Shown here: one piece after another, positions 34,129-45,295 of the stretch
How the letters are laid out: the number at the start of each line of letters is the position of its first letter
Position numbering within the stretch: position 1 is the stretch's first letter
NCBI GenBank assembly: GCA_039519185.1
Contig: CM076851.1
Coordinates: 49,458,751-49,522,750, forward strand
Reading direction: 5' to 3'
Length of the DNA: 64,000 bases
Source: Astragalus membranaceus
Lineage: Eukaryota > Streptophyta > Magnoliopsida > Fabales > Fabaceae
Position numbers and translations under genes: made by a program
The notes under the pieces: model-generated
Databases searched by the model: none
Told to the model about the DNA's origin: nothing
The model's input: the letters and a program-made list of their open reading frames with translations, nothing else

Positions 34129-35503
34129 TTTTAGATTTATTAACCCTTTAATGTTTTTTTTTTTCTTTTCAGGTGGCAAGAAGAGATGAGGGTGGTGCAG
34201 TTTGTAGAGTCCAACTCTAATAACTGGCCCAGCCCAGTGATTTTCAGTCAAACAAATCTGTTTGGTGGGTCTTGCGCGCCCGGACCCGGTTGAGATGGGT
34301 ATGTACGCGGGTTGTCTCTGACCCGACGTATATATGTTTGTTTCTTACTCTCTGTTCTTCAGAAAATCAAGAATCACTGTTTCCTTTCTTGATTCTTCGC
34401 TCTTCTTCTTCTCTGCTCTCTCTCTCTCTGGAACCCTTGACACTGTGTAGCTCTTATCACCACCGTGTGATGATTGAAGCAGCACAGCTCTCTGGTTTGA
34501 TGCTGATGATGATCTAGCAACGATGATGATGTAAACCTCTGAGTTTTACACTGAGATTGCACGATCTGAGGCTACGGTGACTCTTCTCACTTTGCGATAA
34601 ACTGAAAAAAACCCTAAGTTTTCCAGAAACGCTTGATCTGTTTGATCAAGCTCTTGATCCACCTTCCTTAAGGTAGATTTGCTTCTTCTCTCACACTTTC
34701 TTTGATTTTCTCTTTGATTTCTGAACTGAGAACGAAACCCTAATTTCTCTGTTTTGCTTTTTCAGGTACAGGTTGCACAGTTAGGGTTCCAAACACCTCA
34801 ATCAGGTATAAATCACAACTCTTCTTATGATTTACCTTGATCTCTTGGTTTGTTTCGCAAAACCCTAATGTTCTTGTAACTGTTATTCTGCAAAACTTCT
34901 TCTGCTGTGTTCTTGGAGTGAAAACACCCCTCTGTATTCACCAGAAACCTCTCTTGGGCTTCTCAGAACAGGTACAGCCCTTTTATTCCCTTTCCCTTTG
35001 ATCTTTTCCTTGTTCAGTCACTGAACACTGCCCTAATCTGTTCTTTCTGTTTATGCAAGGTACAATCTCTCACTGCAACTCACATACACTCAGAAACATA
35101 GAGGAAGAGAAACATACAAAGGAAGCAGAAGAGAATAGAATAGAACTGTAAAAACTTTATTGATTGTGTATGAATTACAATTGTACAAAAAAATGTAAGA
35201 TCCAGTATTCTATATATACACATTGTAGGCACTAGAATGTGGACATGTTAGTTAGAAAACTGTTAGGTAGAGCTAACGGTTTCTAACTAAATAAACCACT
35301 AGGATAGGGTCACAACAAACTTGTAACAAACTTCAACTAATCTGTTTTATTTGAAAAACTGTTTATTATTTTTTCTGTTGTAAATCAGTTGAAGTAGTTA
35401 GCCTGTTTTGACTGCTGGTGTTAACTGCCTTCTGCTTCTGTTTTATAAGGCAGTTAGCAAAATCCTAGGTTGTTGATTTGTTTGGATTACACCAAACTCA
35501 ACA
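34129..35503 (-). repeat. Copia 5' LTR
   Basis: Same length and, apart from one base, the same sequence as the 3' LTR. It would carry the promoter for minus-strand transcription. Confidence 0.95.
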
Positions 35504-35508
35504 TAGCA

Positions 35509-37120
35509 TGCTTGAGTTTCAATGTGCTAGCTGGGTAAGGACCATGGAGGGATCCATATGTAGCTAGGCATAGTTATCCAGCTTTCTATGAATTTCTAAC
35601 TGCTTCTGTTTTGTTCTTTCGTTGACCCTCTCAAACTCGTTCAACGCATGAAACAAATGCTAATAAACAAATACTATTGAAGACCAGCGAATAAGGAGGT
35701 TTTGCTAAAAAAATCAGAATTTCTTGTGAAGTTTTTATAATCAAAATAGTGGTTCTAAATTGAGATCTCATTGGGAATTACAAGTTGTTATGGTTTTGTT
35801 TGAAGTTCACAAGAAAGCTTTCGTGGTGTTTATATAATAGTGTTTATATATATAACCTCTATGAACATCTTGTTTATACATGATTATCTAAATAAGTTAT
35901 GCGCTTTTTAAGAACTTTTATATTGTTCTGTATTTTTTAAACTCTTTGGTAGTGGTTAAAAACTAAATTAAAATTAAAGTCATGTTTTTGGAAAAGTTAT
36001 TGATTATTGATTTTCTATAAAAGTTTCATGAGTATTGAGTCAAATTTCATGTTCAAACAAAAATATAAAATGACAAAGTTATGTTAGATTACATTCCGGA
36101 AAGAAAAAAGAATTCTAGATTTCGGTTGGTCAATTAATATGGTCCAAATTAGTGTTCGTATGAATCATATAATTGATGTTCATATACATTTGGGAAGAGC
36201 AATATTGATTGCATTATATATATTAAATAATATTTTTCAAAAGAAATTACTTTATTTTTTTGATGAAAAAAGGAATTACTTTATTATTTTCATGTGCGGG
36301 GTGTGGTTGAAAAATAAAATAAACCACGTTTGCTTCTATTACTACAATTCTCGAGTGTGTTCAAAATATTTATAGAGGAGTAAGAGAATTAGACAAGAAA
36401 CAAAGTTTATTCTAGTTTTTATAACACCCAATTTTTTAGCAAAAATCGATGAAGTTCATCAAATAAATGAGGAAATAATTTATGTTTATATGTTAGAGGA
36501 TGGTCCTAAGACCTATGAGGAGGAATTAAACTAAATTTAGTTTGATAGAGACAACTTGAAGGGTAGCTATATAAATTGAGCCTCATGCGCAATAATAAAG
36601 TAAGCTGTACAAGCGGGCGGGCATATGTTTACTTTAGAAGCAAATACAAACTTATGAAAATCATCAAAGCAAATATGTGGTCTATAATGAAATCAAAATT
36701 CGTAGCTCTTGAACTAATTAGTCAAGAATTATAATGAAATCAAAGCAAATATTTGTAGTCAAATGAAGCCATATGAATACTCTTATATGCACTACACTTC
36801 TCATCCATATGGCATGTTGAATAGGGAGGATGGCAAAAAAACCCGCACCCGCGGGTGTTTTCCGTGACAGGCACAGGACGAGTAGCTTAACCCTAAACCC
36901 TAAATAAATGGGTAATTATAGTACTCATCAATAAATGGGGTGGAAGCGGATATTGAGGTTCTCGTCCCCGCGGATACCCGTTCCTGCAACAAATATATTT
37001 ATTTGAAATTTTTTCTATTATTGTTAATTCTAGTATTTTTATCTTGTTTTATTAACTACTCTAAGATAACAAATAAATGATAAGATAAATGCATAATGAA
37101 ATGACTAGTTTTTTATATAA
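35509..37120. other. interval with small repeat remnants
   Basis: No intact gene. At 36420-36540 a reading with EVHQINEEIIYVYMLEDGPK resembles a degraded Copia segment between integrase and reverse transcriptase, but this is weak. At 36839-36989 a GC-rich inverted structure (CCCGCACCCGCGGGTG and CCCCGCGGATACCCG) marks an unidentified repeat. A passage of about 90 bp at 36330-36416 recurs at 43205-43319. Confidence 0.35.
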
Positions 37121-38399
37121 ATGAACAGAAAAAATGGTGTTCAAAAGGTTATTATTCACTCGGCTAAGCTCTCGTTTTTTATTAATGCCTTTGTTGTTGG
37201 TTTCTTTGATTGCAAGAGGGGAGCTAGACAAGGGGATCCTTTACCCCCCCCCCCCCTCTTCTGTTTGGCTGAAGATGTTCTTAGTAGAGGCATTTCCAAG
37301 CTTGGTGCTCAATTAGCCTTGAAAATCCACATCAAAAAAGCCTTTGATACTATAGATTGGAACTTTTTACTTCAAATTCTAGCTGCTTTTGGTTTTAATG
37401 ATAACTTTTGTTCTTGGATAAATTTAATTCATCACTCGACTAAACTCTCTTTTTCTGTTAATGACTTTGTTGTTGGTTTCTTTGATTGGAAGATGGGGGG
37501 TTTGACAATGTCCCCCCCCTCCTCTTCTGTTTACCTGAAAATGTTCTTAGTAAAAGCATTTCCAAGCTTGTTGAAGATGGTAAGCTTCAGCTTATGGTAT
37601 GCCCCAGAGGTTTCTGTATGGCAAGTCATGTTTTATACACTGCAAATATTTTGATTTTCTGTAGAGCTACTAAAAAGCGTATTTCTAGTTCGCTGGATCT
37701 CTTTTCCACTTATGAAAGAGAAATCTAGGTTTTTCACTAGCAGCATATCTCCCTCCCGTATCACTGCAATCTCAGCTTTGGTGGGGTTTTCTATGTTTCT
37801 ATCCCTTTTAATTATCTTGGTGTCCTTTTTTCAAAGAGAGACCTCAAAGAACTCATTTATAACCTATTGCAGATAGAGTTAAGGCTAAATTATCCTCCTG
37901 GAAAGGTTTATTATTATCTATTATGGGGTAGGGTTCAACTGGTAAATTCTGGCATTCTAAGCATGTTGGTTTACAACTTTCATATTTATGTTTGGCCTGC
38001 GAATCTCCTCTATAATGTCGACACCTGGATTAGAAATTTTGTGTGTTCAGTGGATATTAATACTAGGAAAATTGTTACAATTGCTTGGAATAAGGTGTGC
38101 AAACCGTTTCAAAAAGGTGGATTGGATCTGAGGTTTATCATTGCAATTAATAGGGCTGGTATGTTAAAACTTGGATGGAATTTCATTGCTACAAACTTAC
38201 AATGGACTCTTCTTTTGAAAGCAAGAGTCTATAAAATAATAGGCTGGTGAATTATCATGTCTCCTCTTTTGTTTGGCTTGATTTAAATCTTATATTTCGG
38301 TGATTCTTGAGTACTCAACTTGGAAGCTTGGGAATGGTGTCAGGATAAATTTTTGACTGATTCTTGGCTCTCTAGGCCCATTGTGGATATTATTGGTAT
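37121..38399 (+). pseudogene. L1-type LINE, reverse-transcriptase part, decayed
   Basis: Reverse-transcriptase motifs are recognisable but scrambled. RQGDPLPPPPLFCLAEDVLS appears before LKIHIKKAFDTIDWNFLLQI, the reverse of normal order, and a second diverged copy of the FFINAFVVGFFD/RQGDP block follows at about 37430-37560. So a ~290-bp tandem duplication has occurred. The catalytic YADD box reads YTANILIF in HVLYTANILIFCRATKK (37626-37690). 37867-38250 encodes GRVQLVNSGILSMLVYNFHI, a typical post-RT segment. Several frame changes separate the pieces. The element is split by a solo LTR at 38400. Confidence 0.85.
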
Positions 38400-40937
38400 T
38401 GTAACGCCCAAATATTTAATTAAATTATTTAATTAAATTATTTAATTAAATATTTAGGTATTCAACTATTTGTTTTATTTATTTTAATTGGTGTAATTAT
38501 AATAGCATTTGTCTAAGAGGTGTATAATCGAATATTAGGGGATGGTGTTAGTGATCGGGCTTAAGCTGGAGGAAAGCCCGTGATCCAAGCCCACTAGCTA
38601 GGCGCATAGGAGAAGCGCCTAGGCTAGGGTTTAGTGTCATTTGCGAATTGGCTTGAGAAAGAGAGAAAGAAAAGTTGCGAAATAGAGAGAGGAGAAGAGG
38701 GAAAGAGTACGGCGCGAATCCCAAGGGAGGAGAAGAAGAGGAGTTCGCATAGTCCAAGGGAGCAGAGAGGAGCTGTGTTGCTGAGGTTCTGTTGGTGACT
38801 CGATCAAGAGAATTGGTGCTCTCCTACTATAAGGTAAGGGTGGGGTTCTTCCTTATAATGGGGTTTCATGATGAGATTATGTGGGGATAGGTCCTATAAT
38901 ACCCTTTGATGGATTGTGATGTTTGATTTGGTGTTAGTTGAATTATAATTAGGTTGGATTGAAATTGACATTTGTTGGTGATAGTTGTGACTCTAGAACT
39001 TGGTGCTCATTGTTGTTATTACTAAACGCATGCTAGGTGTTCGATTAAATTGTTGTTTGGTGTTGTGAGTGACAAAATATGATGATTGACATTGGTGATT
39101 AATGATTGGTGATTTGAATTGGTGAATTAACAAAATTATTGAACCCTAGGGCGCCATGGGCGCCATTGTCCTAGATGCTGTTTTTGGCGCCCTGCTGCTG
39201 GACGCCGTGTGCCAGGATGTTGTTGCTGCTGTGTTATGAGTCCTGGGCGCCATGGGCGCCAGAGTTGCTGTTGTTGTGTTCCCTGTGTGTGTTGCAGTTT
39301 TTGGCGCCCTGTGCATGGGCGCCGTGTCTGGTGGGTGTGTCCGTGTGCCAGTGTTGTTCCTGCCAAGTCTGTTGTCACTGAGACAGAAGCTGTCGAAGTG
39401 CTGAGACCGAAGCTGTCGAAGTGCTGAGACCGAAGCTGTCGAAGTGCTGAGACAGAAGCTGTTGAAGTGCTGAGACAGAAGCTATCGAGGCGCCCTGTTG
39501 CTGGGCGCCAGGCCTGATGTTGCTGTTGTTGTCTTAGGTGCCCAGTGCCTGGGCGCCATTTTCAGGATGTTGCTCAATTTTTCCCCGGTTTTGTTTTTGA
39601 CATATCTTTTGACTCGAGAGTCCGATTTAGACGTTTCAAAATGTTTTGGAAAGCTTATTCAGAGGCCTAATTGAATATTCTAATTTGAGGAAAAGTGGCC
39701 CATTTTTCTGGAAAAGTTGTTTACCGTTGGTGTAGTCATTAAATGGTGATGTTTTAAAAGAAAATTGTCGTGTCTCAAATACTTGGGAAAATTGTCGTTT
39801 GTCTCCGGTGTTGTGAAAAATCCTCGTGTCTCAAATGTTTTAGAAAATTGTTGTCATCTTGGTGTATTGGTGTTTTTTTTGGAAAATTGTTGTCTCCTTG
39901 GTGTCTTGGTGTTGTTTTGGGAAATTGTTGTCCTCTAGGTGCCTTGGTGCGGTTCGATGCTAGGTGTGAAGGCTCAAACCTTGGTGTTGTTGGAACTAGG
40001 TGTGAAGGTTCCAAGTCTTGTTGTTTCGGTGTGTCAGGTGGCTGGTGTTTTTCGGTGTCGTTGTGGCTAGGTGTGAATGCCCAACTTTGGTGATATTTGG
40101 TGATTGTTGTTGGTGTGTCACATTGTGACTAATTTGGTGATTGTCTGTGTGCATTCATGGTGTCGCATACATCATATGCATTATTTTGGTGAAGACCTGT
40201 GAAGACCTTTGGTCTTGGAGCTAGGTGTGAAAGCTCAAATTTTTCTAAAACTGGTGAGCCTGATGTGAAAGCTCGATTTTTGGTGAATTGGTGAGTCTGG
40301 TGTGAAAGCTCTCAATTTTGGTGACGCCCCTATTTACGGGCAAGACTTTTGGTGATTTAGGTACCACATGCATATGCCCATTGGTGTGGGTTGCATTCAT
40401 GCATCGTCATGACATTTGGTGACTGGTTGAGATGTTTATAATTTGATGTAATGTTTATAATTGGACGTATGTTTATAAATTGATGTGTGTAGTGGAGTGG
40501 TAGATATAGTATCATATTCTAGCATATTTCCTATCATTTTATGCTATTATATTGAAGATATCTCACCCCTTCTGTTTGAATGTTACCCCTATGCGGTAAC
40601 GTGCAGGTGATTGTGAGTGAAGGCTTAGGTACCTTCGCTATTCTGAGTCGGTGTCGTCGGTGTCCTTGCTTTGATGTGTAACACTCAAGGGGGGATAAAC
40701 GCTGAACTTGGTTGTTATATTTTATTGTTTGGAGTCCATTCAGGACGTTATTATTTGATGTTTTAGAACTTATATTTTATTCCGCTGCGTGGTGATGTAT
40801 TTTGACCAGGTGTTATTTATGTCATGTGAGACATTTTGTTTATCGATGAATGTGTGACATCTCTTTTCGAAATATGAAATAAATTTTTGTAACTCTGATT
40901 TTATTAAATAATTACCGGGTAGAAAAGGGGTGTTACA
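38400..40937. mobile_element. solo LTR (TGTAACGCCC...GGGTGTTACA), 2.5 kb
   Basis: Begins TGTAACGCCC, ends GGGGTGTTACA, and is bounded by GGTAT on both sides (38395-38399 and 40938-40942). No internal retroelement genes and no second LTR copy are present, so it is best read as a solo LTR left by recombination, of a Ty3/Gypsy type similar to the one at 56990. The interior has a 23-bp tandem array, GGCGCC-containing palindromes (39150-39560) and repeats of GGTGTGAAGGCTC-like phrases (39960-40320). Short open frames in it are not genes. Confidence 0.8.
39378..39490. repeat. 23-bp minisatellite, five copies
   Basis: CTGAGACCGAAGCTGTCGAA plus GTG is repeated at 39378, 39401, 39424, 39447 and 39470 with 0-3 changes per copy. 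Confidence 0.92.
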
Positions 40938-40942
40938 GGTAT

Positions 40943-42560
40943 ACCTTCAAATTTGCACAATTCTTAAAGCTACTCTGAGCTTATAGTGAATGCTAGATGA
41001 TCCATTCCAGCGGATCTCATTAATCATTTCCCACAGCTTCATTCTGAAAATCAGGATATAGTTATTCCCTCTATTTCAGTGAAGGATCAACTGATGTAGG
41101 TTTGTTCTAATACTAGAGACTTGACTTTCAAGGATTCTTTTCTCTTCCACAACCCTACTGGACAGGTGGCTCCTTGGACCAAGACTGTTTGGAAGAATTT
41201 TATTCCTCCTTCTGAATCCTTTATTCTTTGGAGGGCTTTTCATAATGAAATGCCAACTGATAATCAACTTTGGATTAGAGGCTGCACCGTTGTTTCTATT
41301 TGTAGTCCTTGTGGTAGTGATTTAGAGACTTCTCAACACCTATTCCTTGCCCGCCAGATTTCCAAGCATATTTGGAATTGGCATGGAGGTATCCGGAGCA
41401 TCCATATTGATACGTCTTCTATTTAGAGCATTTTAACCTAGAATTCTCATGGTTGGAATCCTCAATTGAGTGATATTGTCTCTACTGCGATTGTTAACAT
41501 TTTTTAGGAAATTTGGTACTGCAGGAACCATGCTTGATTTGATATAAATTTTAACTATTTTGTATGTGACTTTAGCAGGAAATGCCTCTTAATCTACATT
41601 GTCTTCCTCTATTGATGAGTTTAAGATTATAAAAACCTCCAATGTCATTAGTAATTACAGAAATTCTTTAAACATCAGAGAGGCTATTTGGATCCCCTTG
41701 CTCCTTACATGATAAAGTGCAATAAAGATAGTGCTACTAAAGGTTGTCCTCGTCCAGCTTCTTGTTGCGGTATCTTTGAAGGCAGAAGTGCTGCTATCCT
41801 TGGTTATTTTTCTGCATCCATTGGCAACAACTATGCTCTTCATGCTGAAATTATTTGGGTTATAATTGCTATAGAGATTGTTTTTGACAAAAGTGGGAAA
41901 TTTTTCTGGTTAGAATGTGATTCTCAGTTAGTGGTTTCTTCCTTCAAGAATTGAAAAGTAGTTCCTTGGAAGCTTAAAAATAGATGGAATAATTGTTTAT
42001 ACTTGACTAGACAAATGGACTTCATTTGCACTCAAATTTATAGAGAGGGTAATGCCTGCGCTAATAAGCTTGCAGGTCATGGAACTAATTTAAGTGGTTT
42101 TGTTTGGGGGGATCTTATTACAATCTTCATTGCTGAGGAATTTTTAAGGAATAGGTTAGGTTTGCCTAGCTATAGGTTTTGATAATTTCTTTCTGGAGAT
42201 TAATGTTCTTCTTTTTGATGCATTGAGTTTTCCTTTTGCTTCCCGTTTTTTGGTGTGCTGCAAATGATTGTTAATGGCTCTGGTGCCAACTTGGTTAGGA
42301 CGAGAGTCATTATAGTGCTGCTTTTGCAAACCTCTAGAGGATTGTTTTTATTTCTTTCAATTATAATTTTGTTTCTGCTTCTGGGTAATGGTCTAGTCCC
42401 CCCATGTTTTTTGTTTATTTTATCTACTTTATCAATAAAATTTAGGGGGAGTACTTTTTTCCTTCTTGATACTTTTTCCCTAAGGGAGGTTTTGTATCAG
42501 AAGGTTTTAATGAGGCTCCACATATCCCTTTCTTTTGCTAAAAAATAAAATAAGAAAATA
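40943..42560 (+). pseudogene. L1-type LINE, 3' part with zf-RVT and RNase H
   Basis: Continuation of the LINE after the solo LTR. 41121-41426 encodes the zinc-binding domain (VWKNFIPPSESFILWRAFHN, MPTDNQLWIRGC, CGSDLETSQHLFLA). 41688-42180 encodes an RNase H domain, with CCGIFEGRSAAILGYFSASI, ALHAEIIWVIIAIEI, WLECDSQLVVSSF and GNACANKLAGHG, interrupted by a TGA near 41953. A 3' UTR of about 370 bp ends in an A-rich tail near 42541-42566. The frame is broken by several stops. Confidence 0.85.
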
Positions 42561-42889
42561 AAAAATGTGACTTCTATTTCACAATTAATGATTCTAACCC
42601 CTCCATTGACAAATAACAATTCCGTTGCATTCCTCTACAAATCCAAAAAAAAAAACCCGCATCAACAAGAAGTAGAAGAATGAGATGCTAAGAAATAGAG
42701 GGCGAATCCTCACCTGACCTGAACGAGATATGAGGTGAGATCTGAGAAATTGGAGAGAGCCGCCAGCAAAGATGGATCCAAAAGCTGCAAGAACGACAGA
42801 GAAAGAGAAAAACAAGAGCTTGAGAGGGGAGGAATCCAAGAGAGAGCACGAGAAGCAACAAGAACAAAGGGAGTGTTTTTCGGCTGCAA

Positions 42890-43170
42890 CGACGCATGTG
42901 TGTTTTAGGAAAGCAATAAGCAGTGCTTCTACTAAAAGCGCTCCCTATAGGGTTCTGTATTTTTACAATAAGTATTGCTTTTAAACCAAGCGTTGCCTAT
43001 AGTGTTCCGTGTTTTTGCAATAAAGAGCGCTTTTAAACTAAGCACTGCCTTTGGTGCTCCGTGTTTTTCTTTTAAATAGTGCTTTCAAAGTAAGCTCTAC
43101 CAAAGGTGCTCTGTGTTTTCTTTTAAGTAACACTTTCATGGAAGCGCTGCTGAAATGTGCGCTATTTTTT
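42890..43170. repeat. ~55-bp degenerate tandem repeats
   Basis: Each unit has a GCGCTTTTAAAC-like core followed by GCTCCGTGTTTT-like sequence; copies have diverged strongly. Confidence 0.7.
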
Positions 43171-43204
43171 TAAAGAATTTTGGCGTATTGAAAAAAACTA
43201 CTTA

Positions 43205-43319
43205 TGCTCCTATTACTACTATTCCCGAGTGCGTTCAAAATATTCATAGTGGTGACTAGAAAAAAGACGAGTAAGAGAATTAGACAAGAAACAAAGTTTG
43301 GTCTAGCTAAACAATTGGA
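43205..43319. repeat. second copy of a ~90-bp segment found at 36330-36416
   Basis: Shared passages include TATTACTAC and GAGTAAGAGAATTAGACAAG followed by AAACAAAGTTT. This copy has an extra ~25 bp in the middle. No coding content. Confidence 0.75.
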
Positions 43320-43742
43320 GTCATGTATGGTTCTTTATAAACAACTCCAATTGGAGTAAAACTATTTGAGTAAACTATGGATTGCTTAAATCCTACGTAA
43401 CTCTTTGGCCCCACAAAAAATAACTTAGTTCACCCATATAAACTCCCTTATTAAAGGTGTTCTTAGACATAAATTCTACAAGGATATGATAGGTTGCGAA
43501 TAAGGATTAGAGAAAAATTGAAGGAAAAGGCAATAGTTGCTCATGACTAAAGCAAGCGTTTTAGGCGTCAAAATTTTTGATAAAAAAAAGCCCTCAATTT
43601 TATTGCTACCAAACATGGATTTTATTGCTGGTCTTTCTATCTTCATGGTAATGATGGTTCGATCCTTACGTGGTATTCATTTGATTTGATTTGAATTTGT
43701 GTTTGTGCTGGGTTTTTATTTGACTTTTACTATTTTAATTTT

Positions 43743-44808
43743 GGCTAATATTTTTTGTACCCCACCGTTAGCTTCTATATCTCCACCAATTTTTTTTTTC
43801 CATTTTACCCTAGTGATTTTTGTTAAACGGATTTATCTAATTAAGAGATTAATCCGTAGTTAAAAAAATGCAAAACGAATTTATCTCTTAATTAGATAAA
43901 TTCATTTAAAATAAAATTGCAAAACAAATTTATCTAATAAAGAGATAGATCCGTTATTCATTATACAACAACAGATTTTCTCTTAATTAGATAAATCCAT
44001 TATTGAATATTTAATTATGGATTTATCTAATTAAGAGATAAATCCGTTTTGTGAAAAATTAATAAATTAAACTAAGATGTGCGTTATATATTTTTAAAAA
44101 AAAATCAGTATTTAATTACAATTATAAGACATATAAGTCCAAAATATATCATATTATCTATATAATTTAACGAGTTAAATATTTACATCAATCAGAATCT
44201 AAGTCAGCTGCTAAGTCTACAACTTGTGGATTAGTTGGTGGTTCGGGCACTGGAGCTAAAGACCCCCATAGTTGGATACGCCCTATATGAGGTCCCAATC
44301 ATGTATTAGTCTCGTCTAATGCATAACGCTGCCACCGAATAGCAATTGGAAGCAATAGACATTTGGGAATCAATTTGACCTACACCAAGTGACAGTTCTT
44401 CACGAGCCCAATACAGATCATGGTGAGACTCTTAATCGTCGAATATTAACCTCTTCTTCAACGCGGTCATACCGCCTCTTGGTGCAACCTTCAATTTGGT
44501 GTGTTCATCGATCATAAATTTGTGTACAAACGGATTTATCTTTTTTAATACGTAAATTGGTTGTACAATATTAACACAATGGATTTTTGTTTGAAATATG
44601 TAAATCCGTTTGTGTTCAAATTTAAACAACAAATTTATCAATTTTAAAAGATAAATCCGTATATATGTCTATTAAATGGATACCAGAATTACCTATATGG
44701 GGATAAATCCCACGAGTCAAAATTTTTGACCACCAGCAGTAAATGGCAACAAACAAGAGGGGTAATATGGAGATATTTGAAATTGGTCGGGGTACAAAAA
44801 TATGGGCC
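43743..44808. mobile_element. non-autonomous MULE, 1.07 kb, near-perfect 9-bp TSD
   Basis: The left end GGCTAATATTTTTTGTACCC and the reverse of the right end GGCCCATATTTTTGTACCCC form TIRs of about 50 bp that share ATCTCCA. The 9-bp flanks TTTAATTTT (43734-43742) and TTTACTTTT (44809-44817) differ at one base. Inside are many direct and inverted copies of GGATTTATCTAATTAAGAGA (43829-44050, again degenerate at 44525-44665). On the minus strand at about 44190-44480 a broken coding-like stretch (DLYWAREELSLGVGQIDS) may be a captured plant gene fragment of unknown family. Confidence 0.82.
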
Positions 44809-44817
44809 TTTACTTTT

Positions 44818-45292
44818 TAATCATAGTACTTCATTTAGGGGTTGGTGCCTTGGTGGCACAACTTTAGACTAAATAAAATGTTTTAATTTATCCATTTATT
44901 TTTTCCTAATTTAAATTATTCATTTAAGTTATTACAATAATTTTTATTGGAGCTTAAATTTTTCATCAACATTATTTTGTTGCTATTGCACTGCCTAAAA
45001 ATTTTTTTTCATTAAAATCAAGAAAATAGAGTTAAAATCATATTCAATCAAATATTAGGAATTCTCATTATTTTATTTTATAGGCCCCACCTCAACTTTC
45101 ACTTTAGGCCTCCACAAGTGTTGGGTCGATCCTGGAGTTGCTTATAATTTGTTATGGTTCAACCAATATGAAAAATAGAATCATCTAACGTATGGTTGAA
45201 AGACAAAAGAAAAATGGTAGGGGGGAAGAAAGAACGGAAAGTACAAGGAAACATGAGAAATTTTTGATTTCGTTTTATTGTTTAGGTTTTCT
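44818..45292. other. AT-rich interval, no gene
   Basis: Nothing coding. The last ~130 bases are part of a segment that recurs after the CACTA elements (GAAATTTTTGATTTCG, TTTAGGTTTTCTA). Confidence 0.3.
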
Positions 45293-45295
45293 ACG

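Larger units (their letters stand above)
28199..35503 (-). mobile_element. full-length Ty1/Copia retrotransposon, 7.3 kb
   Basis: Two 1375-bp LTRs (28199-29573 and 34129-35503) flank an internal region with primer-binding site, a single gag-pol frame and a polypurine tract, all oriented on the minus strand. TAGCA is duplicated at both ends. I find one mismatch between the LTRs (C at 29251, T at 35181), so the insertion is young. With all parts present and the frame open it could still be capable of movement. The domain order protease, integrase, reverse transcriptase, RNase H defines the Copia superfamily. Confidence 0.96.
42567..43742. other. interval with tandem subterminal-type repeats
   Basis: 42890-43170 contains about four to five diverged copies of a ~55-bp unit built on AAGCGCTTTTAAACTAAGC and GTGCTCCGTGTTTT. 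Such arrays are typical next to CACTA termini, but I find no CACTA end here. The remainder has no gene. Confidence 0.5.

Noticed and set aside
36889..36906. Telomere-like CCCTAAACCCTAAA
   Set aside because: Only two units within an unrelated GC-rich repeat; too short for an interstitial telomere tract.
39378..39490. Regular 23-bp repeats considered as a CRISPR-like array
   Set aside because: Head-to-tail units without unique spacers, in plant DNA: a minisatellite.
39130..40095. Several open frames in the first solo LTR
   Set aside because: Produced by GGCGCC and TTGGTGT repeat composition; Cys/Trp-rich or repetitive products without domains.
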